Assembly: GCF_004799145.2 (NCBI RefSeq)
Contig: NW_021635454.1
Coordinates: 211,322 to 275,321 of the forward strand
From: Neltuma alba
Lineage: Eukaryota > Streptophyta > Magnoliopsida > Fabales > Fabaceae
Length of the DNA stretch: 64,000 nt
Direction of reading: 5' to 3'
The translations under genes were made by a program, and so were the position numbers. The notes under the pieces were generated by a model. The model was not told where the DNA came from, ran no database searches, and saw nothing but the letters and a program-made list of their open reading frames with translations. Shown one piece after another: positions 12,201 to 23,952 of the stretch; position 1 is the first letter of the stretch; the number at the start of each line of letters is the position of its first letter.

Positions 12201-12419
12201 GAACTAACCTCTTTTCTCATTTCTGGGCCTTGAGACTTCACTGGAGCCTCTAACTTTCTTTACATTTTAGTCCCTAGAACTTTCTCTATTTACAATTTAG
12301 TCCCTAAAACCCTTCAACATTCTTTTTACATTTCCGGGACTCCTGCTCATAGGGATTTAGTAGCCTACCTATCTTAGGCTAATCCGTGTATTCTTAGGCC
12401 CAAAACTTGGGGTGTGACA
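9234..12419 (-). mobile_element. C-family solo LTR, TSD CCTGG
   Basis: The element reads TGTAACACC ... GGTGTGACA on the plus strand and is flanked by the perfect 5-bp duplication CCTGG (9229-9233 and 12420-12424). There is no internal region, so it is a solo LTR left by LTR-LTR recombination. The minus-strand orientation is set by homology to the C copy at 28532-34397 and by a TATAAATA box at 10922-10915. A splice-donor-like AAG|GTAAGC is at 10803-10795 (minus). Plus-strand frame 11843-12154 and minus-strand frame 10875-11087 lie in LTR DNA and have no recognisable domain. Confidence 0.92.
10915..10922 (-). promoter_or_regulatory. LTR TATA box (C family)
   Basis: TATAAATA followed by CCCC on the minus strand lies about 120 bp upstream of the donor-like site, the same arrangement as at 29724 in the other C copy. 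It is the likely LTR core promoter. Confidence 0.7.
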
Positions 12420-15134
12420 CCTGGAAAATTAAGAAAAAAATAAGGATAATATGCTTTGAGAATTATATGGGATTATAAAATTGGTTTCATGACCAAATTA
12501 CTCTTAGAGAAATTATAAAGGAATTTAAGGGTAATTTAAGCTAATTTAAGGGCTTTTATTTGGAAAATTCCAAATAAATATTTTTAAAGTGAATAAAATT
12601 CCTATGATATCCTAAGGAATTATAAGAGATTATGGAATTAAAAGAAGACCCTCAAGTATCCAAGATTTTTCTTAATTCGTTTGAAAAGTGGAAAAATCAC
12701 TAAAGAGAAGGAAATTAGTTTTCATTTTTATTCAATTATTGGGAAATTAATTTTGAGACAAAGAGGGCAATTTGGGAAGATAAAAATAAGGAGAATAGAT
12801 TATGGATCTGATAGAAAATAATTACATATGCCAGAATAGTGTAATTATAGAAAAGAAATTAAACTCGGAGTCAAAGTGCACTGATAAAGCAAGACTAAAG
12901 TCTTGCAATACAAATGGCTCACATTTGGCCAAATGTCAAGCCCCTAATGGAGAGGATTTGAACTTGCCAAGTGTCACTCCTTAAATGGAGAGGATTTTGA
13001 CTTTTGGTAATTAATTTCATTTAGATTTAGTTAATTATGAAAGAGAAAGCAAGATTAAAAAGGGTAATGATACTTGGATTTGCATTTATAATGGTGTTTG
13101 GGATATTTTGGTGCATTAATTGAGCTCTTCCTCCCCTAAAATCCAATGCACATTTTGATCAAGAGGAAGAATGAGAGAAAAAGAGTGATCTTCAAGTGTG
13201 AGCAAGAGGAAAGTATCTACCTCTCATCAAGCAAGCTTGGAGTTAAGGTTAGTGGATGATCCTATATTGTTCCTTTTTCTATGGTTGAAAATTCTGGTTC
13301 TTCCCCTTTTATTATGTTGGCCAAAATGAATATAGAGAAGGGAGGAAAGTTTTGTTGGGCCAACATGTTAGAACACTTCAAAGCATGATAGATCCTAGTA
13401 GTTACAAGTGGTTATAGGTTGTTTTTGAAGTGTTTTCTTTGATGTTTCTCTTGAGGTTCAGTTTGGCCAAGAAGAAAGCTAGAATCTAGGATGATTTTTT
13501 TAATGTTTTAATGCTTCCATTGTGTTCAAAATGGAAAATGGTGTAGGATAAACCTAAAGAACAAAGGTTGGAAGCATTAAAGCTAAAGTTGTAATTTTTA
13601 GAAAATGAGCCATAGTGGTTCGACCAAGCTGAAAATGAAAGAGGAAGTTTTATTTTCTTAAATCCAAGTACAAATTTGAAATCTACATGAAAAACCATGT
13701 AGGAAAAGGTCAAGAGGGAATTTTTAGGGTTTATGGAAACAAACTCTAAAATTTAAAAAACAAAGGTGGAAGCTTTAAGGGACAAAGGTTGTCCTTGAGT
13801 TATGTTATTGATTTTTATATGGAATTGTTGATGATTCTTGGTACCCTTTTATGAATTGCCATGTTAGGGTTTGGCATTTATGGAAGCAAGAAAGAAGAAC
13901 AAGAAAATCAAAGAGCATTGGATGAAAGTAGTGGGATTTAATTAGCCATTAATGTTAACTTTGCATTGTTATTTATGGTATAAATGCTTGCTATTATATG
14001 GTTGAACTATGATATTTGTGATATGGTTTCTCCTTGCATTTGTTGCCATGTCCTTGCATGTTTAGGTTGCCTATTTATAACAAGAATTAATTCTCCTGTG
14101 ATAGCTAATATTGAAATGCTTTATAATGATATATGTTGATGTTTTGGTTTATTGATCTTGCTACTGAGATTTCTTAAAATCTCATCCCCCAAATACAATC
14201 TAACATTTTTGAGCCTAAAAAATCTAAGGGCAAGCTACAGATAGAAGGTTAAATTATGGTGTCAGACCATAAAAATTCATGGACTTTTGGTTATGTAAAC
14301 ATTCAGCTGGAAAGTGCTGTAAACCTACTAACACCGCCAACCTTAAGTGACATTTTGATTAAGTTCCTGAATGCTTTTAATCACAAAATTTGGTGTGGTT
14401 GTAGATCATGTTCTGAGCTTCATTGTGATAGTGAGCACATTAAAAATGGCCAACTATATGATTTTTAATGATTTTTCAAAGTTAAGGTTCAGAATATGAA
14501 AAAAGGGTTTTTGCCAAATGGATAGAGGTGACTTCCACAAAAACCTAACACTTTTTCAACTGGAATTGGTTCACAAGATTATTTTTTCTTGAAAGATAAT
14601 TCAAAGAATGTTTTATAAAATTTTGAACCACTCCATTTTAATTTTTCTAGATTAAGTTATGAATTTTTGAAGTTGGGCCAAAAAACTGGATTTTTATTTG
14701 ATGAACAGTGAAAATCTGAAAATTGGCATTTTTGGGATAAAATTGAGCCAAAGACTATCCAATATGGTCTAAAATGGTTTTAATTAAACCCTAAGACGAT
14801 GCGATAGTAAGGTGTAATGCACGACGAAACATGAGTTGGCTAAGGTGAAACCTGGTAGAGGCATTGTTGCGTCTTATGTGTTGCACTTCCTTGGTCTTCA
14901 CTCTTGGCTCTCCTTCTTGAGTGTCCTGAAATAAAAAGAAATGGTTTAAGGTATCAATTATTCCAAAAATTAGTTGAATGCAATTAATGAATAAATATGC
15001 CAATTTTACTCTCAAACAACACTAACTTAGAACAAGGACTCTTAATCTTAATTAAGCACAAATATCATTAAAATGAGCCAAAAAGTGTAACAAAAACCTA
15101 GAAAATGCCATCAAATAATATAAACAATTTGAGC

Positions 15135-16935
15135 TCAATCATCAGCTCTATCTTTTTCTTCTACATCAAACCCTTAGAGTAGCAACATCCACCTCAAGAG
15201 CCTTGACTTTGATTGAGGTTTATGGAAAAGATACTTTATTGCTGCATGATTTGTATATGCAACCACTTTGGAATTTATGAGACAAGGTCTAAATTTGTCA
15301 AGTGCAAAGACAATAGCAAATAGTTTTTTTCTCAGTAGTGATGTAATTTCTTTGAGCTACATCTAAAGCTTTAGAAGCATAGGCAATTACTTTAGAAATA
15401 GAACCATCCGTTTGACCCAACATTGCCCCCCACTTAAACTTGAAGCATCATATGAAATTTCAAAAGGTAATTCCCAGTTAGGAGAGGTCAAAATGGGAGA
15501 AGTAACTAGCCTATTCCTTAATTAATCAAAAGCTAACTAACATTCTTGATCAAATTGAAAATCAACATCCTTTTGTAACAGTTTAGAAAGAGGTAGAGCA
15601 ATTTTACTGAAGTCTTTGATGAATCTTCTATAAAACCCTACATGTCCTTAAAAGGATCTCAACTCTTTCAAGTTAGTAGGATAGGGCAAAGAAGAAATCA
15701 TCTCAATTTTTCCTTTGTCTGCCTCTATTCCTTTATTAGAAATCAAGTGACCTAGCATGATTAACTATAAAATGGCATTTTTAATAATTCAAAACAAGCT
15801 TTTTCTTAATACATCATGCTAGAATTTTGTCAAGGCTTTGTAAATACTCATCAAAAGAATTGCCATAAACAGTAAAAGCATCCATAAACACATCCATGCA
15901 TTTTTCAATAAACTTAGCAAAAATAAATAACATGCAATGTTGGAATGTGCTGGGTGCATTGCAAAGACCAAAAGACATCCTTTTATAAGCATAGGTTCTA
16001 AATAGACAAGTGAAAGTACTCTTATCTTGGTCCCTAGGGTCTATAGCAATTTGAAAGTACCCAGAGTACCCATCTAGGAAACAGTGACTCTTCCTTGCTA
16101 ACCGTTCAAGCATTTGATCAATAAAAGGTAAGGGAAAGTGATCCTTCCTAGTAGACTCATTCAGCTTTCTATAGTTAATGTAAACTCTCCATGAGTTTTA
16201 CACTCTAGTTGGTATGAGTTCATTATTCTCATTCTTGACTACTATGATCCCACTCTTCTTCGGTATAACTTGTACCGGTGACGCCTACTCACTATTAGAT
16301 ATAGCATATATGATTCCAGCTCTCAAAAGTCTATTAACTTCTTTCCTAACCATATTAGAAATTAGAGGATTTAGCCTCCTATGGTTTTGTTTAACTGGCT
16401 TGGAACCCTTAATTAACAAAATCCTATGGGTATAAATGTAAGAGTCAATTCCCTTAATATCAGCTAATTGCCTACCTAAAGCCTCCCTATTCCTACTAAG
16501 TACACTCATCAAACTAGACTCTTCACTCTCAGTCAAGGAGCTAGAGATAATGATAGACACTTTACTTTTACCATCCAAATAAGCATACTTAAGATTTGGG
16601 GGTAAATATTTAAGTTCTAAAGTTGGGGGTTGGACAATCAAGGGAATTAGAGTAGGAAAGTCAATAGAGTTAGAGAAACTCCCCTTTGCTGACCCTTGGG
16701 AAGTGCACTTGTCAGCCTTACTTGGATCCATTACACTCACCTCAATTTCCTCAGATGTTGTACCAAGCTCAAGTTGGTCTATAAAAGTAACAATCTTGGG
16801 TTGGATCACCTCCATACCTTTATCATTATTAGAGATTAGATCATTCAAGAATTGTGAAGTATGGGATGTAATTTTAAAGTGTGAATGATTAAGAGTTGAG
16901 TCGCAGAGTATTGGCCCTTTAACCAAAGTATCCAA
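15135..16935 (-). pseudogene. Reverse transcriptase and RNase H of minus-strand Athila-type element, pseudogene
   Basis: Reverse transcriptase copies element RNA into DNA and RNase H removes the template. The N-terminal part (16935-16285) has KYLPPNLKYAYLDG, NREALGRQLADIKGI and RLNPLISNMVRKEVNRLL, all typical of Athila. The core (16113-15814) has FLDGYSGYFQIAIDP and FGLCNAPSTFQ. The polymerase active site, normally F/Y-x-D-D, reads FMDAF, so the second catalytic Asp is lost. RNase H shows YASKALDVAQRNYITTEK, a one-base insertion in a run of A, then FAIVFALDKFRPCL, NHAAIKYL and RLLRWMLLL. The stretch between core and RNase H is decayed. Integrase does not follow. Confidence 0.92.
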
Positions 16936-17616
16936 AACATGAGATGGTAGAGTTATTGAAGGTTGAAGTTCATTTGTTGCAATAGGGGGCTCAGGTCACG
17001 ATCTCACTTCACAGAGGCCACCTTCTTGATAGGGTTAGTCTGAAGTCATGACTTGGGATTCCTCAGGTCACAATCTCATGTCATAGAGGCTGGATTCCTC
17101 AAAATTTACTCTATTCTCAGCATCAATCATGTCTCCTACACCTGCAGAATTAGCTAAAGGATCCTTGCCAAGGGCAATATCACTCGTGAATGAAGAAATA
17201 GAATCAAAACTTGAAGAAAAAGAAAAATCTTGGGAAATAGAAAGCATCCTATCAATCCCTAAGGAATTAATACATGGCACCTCACTCTCACAAGAACTTG
17301 AAAATGAATAAACAAAAGAAAGGGAATTGAAATATTTATCATAGGCACTCAAAGATAAGTCTAGCTCAAAGGATTTATGTGATGATTTAGGAGAAGAAGT
17401 AATCAAATTAGGTGACCCCATGTCATAACCATCATGCATATTTAGATCATGTTCATCCTTAACTTACTCAATAGCTAAACCAATGGCATTTGAACCCATA
17501 AAAGTAGAATTATCAAAGGGATACCTCATAGCTTCATTCATATTAAAGGTTACAATATGGTCTCCTACTTCTATTATGATACAATTATGTTTCATCCTTA
17601 TGATAGTTTTAGAAGT
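16936..17616 (-). pseudogene. Protease-RT spacer of the Athila-type polyprotein
   Basis: The frame downstream of protease continues with FNMNEAMRYPFDNSTFMGSN (about 17553-17494), a conserved block after Athila protease, then a serine-rich stretch (17439-17068) with no known domain. At 16990-17095 three degenerate copies of a GGTCACGA-like motif occur; the same motif recurs in the leader at 22850-23000 and at 44390-44540. Confidence 0.65.
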
Positions 17617-18000
17617 CTAAAGGAAAGGTCTACCCAAAATTAAAGTACTCTCATTTATGATCTCATTTGACATGTCTAAAACATAAAAGTCTACAAGGAA
17701 TACTAGGTCTTTAACCTGAACTAGAATGTCCTCTATGATTCCTTTGGGGTACCTAATAGATCTATCTGCTAGTTGGAGCACCACACTTATGTCCTTGAGG
17801 CCATTTATCCCTAAAGCTAAGTAAACCGACCAAGGCAGGACATTTATAGCTGCTCTTAGGTCTAACAATGCTCCCTTAATATGAACTTTTCCTATGGTGC
17901 AAGGAATGGTGTAGGATCCAGGATCTTGACACGTAACTGGTAATTCATCTTTGAAAAGGGATGACACATTAGCACTCACTTGAATCCTCTTAAGGATCTA
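17617..18000 (-). pseudogene. Aspartic protease of minus-strand Athila-type element, pseudogene
   Basis: The retroviral-type protease processes the gag-pol polyprotein. Visible blocks are ELPVTCQDPGSYTIPCTIG, the active-site region ALLDLRAAINVLP, LQLADRSIRYPKGIIEDILV, DFYVLDM and LILGRPFL at the C-terminus, all in the order of Athila protease. The flap and C-terminal GRPFL are kept, but the glycine after the catalytic Asp (usual D-S/L-G) is Arg, so activity is unlikely. It follows the gag C-terminal block immediately upstream on this strand. The second protease copy at 25909-26395 keeps DLG at this position. Confidence 0.92.
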
Positions 18001-18012
18001 GGATCTTAACCT

Positions 18013-18793
18013 TCACTTAAAATATTTAGGGTTGCCTGTCAAAAATTGAATCATAGCCATATTAATTTTTAGTTTATTGAACACAGTGTAAGCATCACTA
18101 GCAAACTTAGAATCAAACTTTTTCTTGCCAAAAAAGTAAACTTTAGGAAAAGGAAGGTCTTTAGTGCATACCTCCTTACCTGTAGGCTTAGAGGCTCCTT
18201 GTGTAATAGTTTTCACCTCATATTCCTTTTATTTGCCCTTATAAGTTGAGCTTTCAACAGTGTTCTCATTTTCTTGTGCAGCCTCATGGGGTACTTCTTT
18301 GTGTACTTGAGTCACCTCCTCTTTTGGGTCTTCTTGTGATCTTTTCCTCATCATGAGTTCCTCCTCTTTTGAACTCTCAGATTTGCCCAATCTCATTGGA
18401 GTAAGTAGAGGGCTCTCTATCCCTTGTTTAGATTCATCTTCATTAACATTTTCACCCTCAAAGTGGACCCTTCTACCACTTCTTAAGGTTATTGCATTGA
18501 GGGCCTTAGGGTTAATCATTGTGTTGGAAGGAATGTTGTCCCCAAATTTGACTTGTATATCATTGACCGTATTGGACAGTTGGGTTAAATGACTGGTCAT
18601 ATCAGTGTTTTTTAAAGTGAGCTCCTCTAACTTTTTGTGTACATCTAAATTATCTTTTTGTATGCCTTGCAAAATAGTGGTTATAGAGATGAACTTGTAT
18701 AACACTCCTTTATTTGGCCCTCTATGTTAGTCATTTGTGCAGCCATGCTCTTCAATAGTTGTGACGTGTCATCCCCTCTTAGCAGTTATTGAG
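18013..18793 (-). pseudogene. gag: gag C-terminal part of Athila-type element, pseudogene
   Basis: This segment continues gag after the interruption by the A solo LTR. It encodes a coiled-coil-like stretch (VHKKLEELTLKNTDM), then IPSNTMINPKALNAITLRSG, the Athila hallmark just before protease, an acidic linker rich in Glu and Lys, and DLPFPKVYFFGKKKFDSKF, the conserved block before protease. A stop separates the frame at about 18228 from the one at 18216. The other half of gag lies at 21378-22610. Confidence 0.9.
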
Positions 18794-21372
18794 TGTTACA
18801 CCTTACTACTTGAACGACTTAGAGTTCAATTCAAATCATTTTAAACCATATTGGATGGTTTTAAGCTCAAAAATCTCATTTAGGATGTTAATTTCAAAAA
18901 TTCACTGTTCATTTGGTAAGTTTGAGATTTATGTCCCAACTTCAAAAAATCACAACTTAATCTAGAAAAATTGAAACTGAAGGGTTCAAAATTTTGTGGA
19001 AAGCTCTTTGAAAACTATTTCAAGAAAAGATAGTCTTTTGAACCAATTCCTTTGGAGAAAGTTCCAGATTTTTATGGAAGTCACTACTATCATTTTGGTA
19101 ACATTTTTTTTTTAGATTTTGAACCTTAAATTTGAAAAATCATTAAAAATTGTATAGTTGTCCATTTATAACATACTACCTATCAAATTAGGACGTGATC
19201 TATATCATACCAAATTTCACGCTTTAAAACATTCAGGAACTTTATCAAAATGTAGCTCCAATTTGATAGGGTTACAACATCCCATCATTCATAGATATAC
19301 ATAACCAAAAGTCAAATGATTTTTATGGTTTAACACCATAATTTACCCTTGACTCTGTAGCTTTCCCTTGGATGATTTAGCTCCTAAAATGTTAGATTAT
19401 ATTTGGGGGGATGAGGTTTCAATGAAATCCCAATAGCAAAATTAACCAACTATAACACCAAGCAAGCATCATCATTATGCATAACAATATTAGCTACTAT
19501 TGAAGAACTAATACTCTTATAATTGAGCAATCTCAAATATGCAAAAGCCAAGGCAATAAAATGCAAGGAGCAGTGATATCATAATCATCACAGCTCACTC
19601 ACATGATAGCAATCATCCATGCAATAATAAAGAATGCAATGTCAATGTTAGTAGTTAGATTAAACTTTGCTACCTTACTCCAAATGCTCTTGATTTCTTT
19701 TCTCTTCTTCCTTCCCTCCACAAATGTCAAACCCTAACATCACAATTTATGAAAGAGGTAGCAATATTACAAACCAAACCATGCAAAACCAATAGTAAAA
19801 CTCAAGTAACCCCTTGTCCCTTTAATCTTTAGTCTTTGATCTTTGATTTTAGAGCTTTGTTTCCTTAAACCTTAAAAATCCTTTCTTGATTTATTCCTAC
19901 ATGATTTTTCATGTAGATTCTAAATATGCACTTAGATTTAAGAAAAGAAATCTCCTTCCTCAAGAAAAAGTTGTCCGAACACTAGGGTTTATTTTTCAAA
20001 AATCATAACTTTGATTTTAGTGCTTCCAACCCTTGTTTTTTAGGTTTATCCTACACCATTTTCCTTTTTAGACATCATGGAAGCATCAAAACTTTGATGA
20101 TCTTACCCTAGGGTAGAGTTTTTGAAGTGGTTGAATGGTACATCTTGAGATTCAGTCATGAAATCTTTTTAAAAGCAACATATAAGCACTTGAAACAATC
20201 ACGAAACAAGGTGTTCTAACTATATTTAGCAACCAAAACTTCCCTCTCTACTCATTCATCATTTCACCAGCACAAAATAAGCAGAGAACTAGAAATTTCA
20301 ACCATCAAACTCAAGAGAATCAAGCAAGAAACAACATAGGACCAACTACTAACCTTAACTCTAAGCTTACTTGACCAAAGATGGTTGCTTTCTCCTCACT
20401 TGAGCTCAGAAATATGGATAGTAAGCCTCTTCTTCCTCTTGGCCAAAATGATATATCTGAAAATGGGGGAGGAGAGCTCTCTTTAATGCCTAAAATATCC
20501 CAACTACCAACATTTAATGATATGCCAAGTGTCACTTCCCTAATTAGTCTTGAAACCTCTCTCTTAATTAAGTAAATCCAAATGTAATTAATTTTAAAAG
20601 TCAAGATCCTGTCCATTTAAGGGTTGACCCTTGGCAACTTTAAATACTCTCTATTAGGGTCTTGACAAGTGATAAATTGTGGGCTAAATAAAGTGCAAGA
20701 CTTTAGTCTTCACTTTATCATTGCATTTTTACTTCAGGTTTAATTTTTTTCTATAATTACTCTAGCCTCTGTAATTATTTTCTATCAGATTCATAATTTA
20801 TTCTTCTTATTTTTCTCTTCCCAAAATGGCCTCTTTAACTCAATCTAAATTTCCTATTAATTAAATAAAAAGAAAAACTATTTTCCTTCTTATTAATGAT
20901 TTTTCTACTTGTCAAAAGAATTAGAAAAAATCTTGGATATTTGAGGGTCTCTTTTTAATCCCATGATCTCTTATAATTCCTTAGAACATCAGAGAAATTT
21001 TCTTGGAATTTTATTCTCTTTAAAAATATTTATTTAGAATTTTCCAAATAAAGACCTCAAATTAGCCTAAATCACGCTTAAATTTCCTTGAAATTTTTGT
21101 AAGGGTAATTTGGTCATAAAACCAATTATACATCCTCATATAATTCTTAAAGAATATTATCCTTATTTTTTCTTAACTTTCTGTGGCTTACAAATATTTT
21201 TCCATAATTATTTTTGACTAATTTTTCTTAATTAGTCAAACTTTCATAATTGACTTGGAAAATCATAATAATTATTTTCCACCAAAATTCTTCTAGTTCT
21301 TATTATCATTTTTTTACTTTTAATTGTTTATGAATATCTTTATTCCTAATTACTATATTATTGGATGTGACA
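18794..21372 (-). mobile_element. A-family solo LTR, TSD TTGAG/TTGGG
   Basis: On the plus strand it reads TGTTACACC ... GGATGTGACA, the reverse complement of the E1 LTR, 2579 bp. It is flanked by TTGAG (18789-18793) and TTGGG (21373-21377), a 5-bp duplication with one later mismatch. It splits the Athila gag gene. No internal region is present. A donor-like AAG|GTTAGT lies around 20356-20348 on the minus strand. Confidence 0.92.
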
Positions 21373-21377
21373 TTGGG

Positions 21378-22610
21378 ATAGCATAGTATTGTGTTGGGTT
21401 GTCACTACAGCTCTTAAAGGGTCTTGAAAATTACTTGAGAAGACCCCAGCATTGTGAAATTGATGACCTTGGAATTAATTTGGTCTATTTTCTCCCCCAA
21501 CCCATTTAAAATTTGGATGGTCTCTCTAGCAGGGATTGTAAGTGTTTAAGTAAGGGTCCCTCTTCTGATATTGCTTATCTCTTTCTTGGTACATCACATT
21601 CACCTCTTTAATTAGCCTTGGGCAATTCTAAGTAGTATGTGTTAGGGAATCACAAGCCCTATAACTTGTAGCTACTAAAGTAAGAGACTGAGGCTTGTTA
21701 GAATGGAGACTCTCAATGGTACTTGCAAGCTTGGACATATCTTGGGCCAACTTGACCAAAAGTGGATCCCTCTTATATTTGTGGTCCCTTGGATCCCTTG
21801 AGCTTACATGTTGTCTATTAAGAGCAAAAGTCCTTATTAATTCCCATGTAGCGCGTGGTTTTATATTCTCTATGGATGTATTCACAGCAGCATCCAAGAC
21901 ATGTGCATCATATGTCAACAGCCCGTTGTAGAAATATTGTACCAAGTGCTCCTCAAGAATTTGATGATTAAGACACTGGGTGAGCATCTCTTGGAATTTG
22001 ATCCAAAACTCAAAAAATGACTCAAAAGGCTCTTGTTTAGCTGCTAAAATTTCCTTCTAGGTGGTTGAAATCTTTGTGGAGGGGAAGTACTTATCATGTA
22101 CCATTCTTTAGCTTTGCCTTTAAGGGATAAATGAAATACTTTCCACATGACATCATCAATACTTGCCCCTACCAGCTTTATAGACATGCGTTACATGTAA
22201 AGAGTCTAGATGTGAAGGTATGGGTTCTCACTTGCGAGGCCATGAAATTTAGGTAGTGAGTGAATCAATTGACCGTTAATTTCAAAATCAGCATTAAAAG
22301 CAGGAAAAGCACCAGGCATAGGATCAAAGTTCCTATTAGATTGAGTTAATTCCTTAATAGTTCTACCCCTAGGTTGCCCATTAATCCTATTCTGGCCATT
22401 ATTTTCTCCTTGCCCCTTACTACCACTATTATTAGGTCTATTATGATTGCCATTCCTATTCCCACTATTAGCACCATTGGGAGGTACCTCAGCCATAATT
22501 TCCTCTTTTACCTCTTCACTCTCATTGGGTGAATGAAATTAGTCTTGTAAAGTAAGTAGGCTATGAGGTGTTGTGTTTCTACCTCTCTTGCCTCTATGCA
22601 CTCTAGGCAT
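21378..22610 (-). pseudogene. gag: gag N-terminal and capsid part of Athila-type element, pseudogene
   Basis: I place the start at the ATG at 22610-22608 (MPRVHRGKRGRN), because the frame runs from there through one TAA at codon 24 into the open frame at 22496-22206 without a shift. That frame has an Asn- and Gly-rich stretch, FDPMPGAFPAFNADFEING and KFHGLASENPYLHI, the Athila form of the capsid N-terminus. After stops, the frame at 21987-21628 gives FYNGLLTYDAHVLDAAVN and TWELIRTFALN, the capsid C-terminus. An A solo LTR then interrupts the gene. The start call is an inference from frame continuity. Confidence 0.85.
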
Positions 22611-23310
22611 GCACAAACACTTAAATTCAAGCACAAATAGAATTTAAGAAAGAAGTAGTGTCAAAACTTTGGTATTTACCAAGTGTGTAGTTTAAAATCG
22701 AGGCAAACTCAAAGATTTCAAATAATGCTCAATGAGTTTGAGGTGTATGACGTGCTATATGCTCTCAAAGTATGTGTAGAAAGCAAAACTATGCAAAAAA
22801 AGAGCAAGTTTGGACACTTAGGGAATTTTTAGTGAAAAACCAACTCAAGTTGCGACCTGGGATATCCAGGTCACGACGTAAGTACATAGAGAGCAATCTT
22901 AAGATGAAGGAAAAATTAAGGCTGTGACAAGCCAAAAGTCAGGTCACAACTTGAACAAATGAGGTCATGACTTGAGAAATTGAAGTCGCAACTTGAAGTT
23001 GCAGAGAGCTATTTTTGCAAAACCTTTGAAAAATTCACTAAGTTTTTCAACCAAATGCTCTACAAACCATGCACAAAATTCAAAACCTTCAAGTAAGTGG
23101 CTAAACACTCAGGATTAAGTTTAAACAAATGCAAAATGCTATGCAAAAGTGCAAATACAAAAGTATAGAAAAACAAGATATTTATTTCTATTTCTTAAAC
23201 ATTTTTATGCTATGAAATGCAAAATTTAAAGTTTAAAAAATAAAGCTCAATGAGAATTGATCCAAATCACAATGGTATTAACAACCAATTACTAGAGAAC
23301 CAATTTCTTG
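22611..23310 (-). other. Leader of the Athila-type element with repeated GTCACGAC-like motifs
   Basis: This is the untranslated region between the primer-binding site and gag. Between about 22850 and 23005 it carries about six degenerate copies of a motif of the form AGGTCACGACTTGA, spaced irregularly by 20-45 bp. I see no other feature. Confidence 0.6.
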
Positions 23311-23330
23311 CCTCCCTGGCAATGACGCCA
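23311..23330 (-). other. Primer-binding site, degenerate tRNA-Asp type
   Basis: On the minus strand the site reads TGGCGTCATTGCCAGGGAGG. It resembles the Athila-lineage site TGGCGCCGTTGCC, with CpG positions changed to TpG or CpA, as expected from cytosine methylation. It lies 15 bases from the LTR end. Confidence 0.7.
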
Positions 23331-23345
23331 TTAATCAGATTGGAA

Positions 23346-23952
23346 TGTCACCTTTTGAGTCATTAAGAATGTGATTACACTAGATAATGCAGTATAGGGC
23401 ACAACCAATCATTCTTCTCAAGGCGCGCTTTATAGAAATCCTAAACTAGATTGGTTATCAAAAATATGTTAATTTGGCTAAAGAAAAAGGGGGTTTGAAT
23501 TGGTAAAACAGTGGTGCAATAAAGGTAAAATACAAAGAAGTAAATCTTTTTGGTCTTTTAAATAAATGAAGGAATGCTTTAGATTAAAGGGAAAGTATAA
23601 TAAGATAGACTCTTGATGATGAAAACATAGCTATTGTTGCTCTTAAATTGATATGGGAGTTTTGGAAATCTCTAAGTCTGATAAAAACCCCAAGCAATCA
23701 CTAGGGTCCAATATTTTAATTAATGAAAACTTATTTTGATCAAAGTTAATCAACACCTCTTAAAACACTGTTAAAAACCACTTAGAGTGTAATTGAAAGG
23801 ATGATGCAAATGCCCTTAAAGATTGTCAATCAAGAACCACAGAATACCAAGTAAACAAATTAATTACCAATAATCACTGATAGTTAACTGACCATAAGGA
23901 TTCAAAACTGATATATTTAAATAGATAATTCAACATTAAACAACATTGAATC
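23346..23952 (-). mobile_element. 5' LTR fragment of the minus-strand Athila-type element
   Basis: The LTR terminus GGTGACA lies at 23352-23346 on the minus strand. The 50-60 bp before it (TGCCCTATACTGCAT...) match the end of the plus-strand Athila LTR at 38588-38636 and the fragment at 42898. The 5' portion is replaced at 23953 by the D LTR. Confidence 0.75.

Larger units (their letters stand above)
1484..14821 (+). mobile_element. E1: degenerate Tekay/Del-type Ty3/gypsy chromovirus
   Basis: A 5' LTR (to 3670), Met-type primer-binding site, gag with zinc knuckle, protease scrap, integrase with chromodomain-like tail, polypurine tract and a second homologous LTR (from 9044) lie in the correct order on the plus strand. 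Gag precedes integrase, and the integrase C-terminus has the form typical of Tekay/Del chromoviruses. Reverse transcriptase, RNase H and the first part of integrase are missing, so the element is non-autonomous. The 3' LTR contains a nested C solo LTR. The exact right end is uncertain because the LTR terminus is altered there. Confidence 0.85.
9044..14821 (+). mobile_element. E1 3' LTR (family A), split by a C solo LTR
   Basis: The LTR starts TGTCACATCC at 9044 directly after the polypurine tract, is interrupted at 9234-12419, resumes at 12425 and ends near GTAAGGTGTAA(TGCA), 14809-14821. Without the insert it is about 2.59 kb, matching the A solo LTRs. Its terminal bases differ from the 5' LTR (TAATGCA instead of TAACA), so the outer boundary with the Athila-type DNA is uncertain by a few bases and no TSD can be verified. 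Confidence 0.88.
14822..23952 (-). mobile_element. Athila-type Ty3/gypsy element, minus strand, truncated, split by A solo LTR
   Basis: Reading right to left, the order is: 3' part of an LTR (23952-23346), degenerate primer-binding site (23330-23311), leader, gag (from 22610), protease, spacer, reverse transcriptase and RNase H (to about 15135). Integrase and the 3' LTR are missing where the element meets E1. Gag and protease motifs such as NAITLRSG and LQLADRS are characteristic of the Athila lineage. Stops and frameshifts occur in every domain. The interval 14822-15134 holds no recognisable domain. Confidence 0.85.

Noticed and set aside
9234..12419. DNA transposon with terminal inverted repeats TGTAACACC
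   Set aside because: Homologous sequences elsewhere adjoin a primer-binding site or polypurine tract, and duplications are 5 bp; these are LTR ends.
16214..16435. Plus-strand 73-codon frame
   Set aside because: Antisense shadow of the Athila reverse transcriptase N-terminus.
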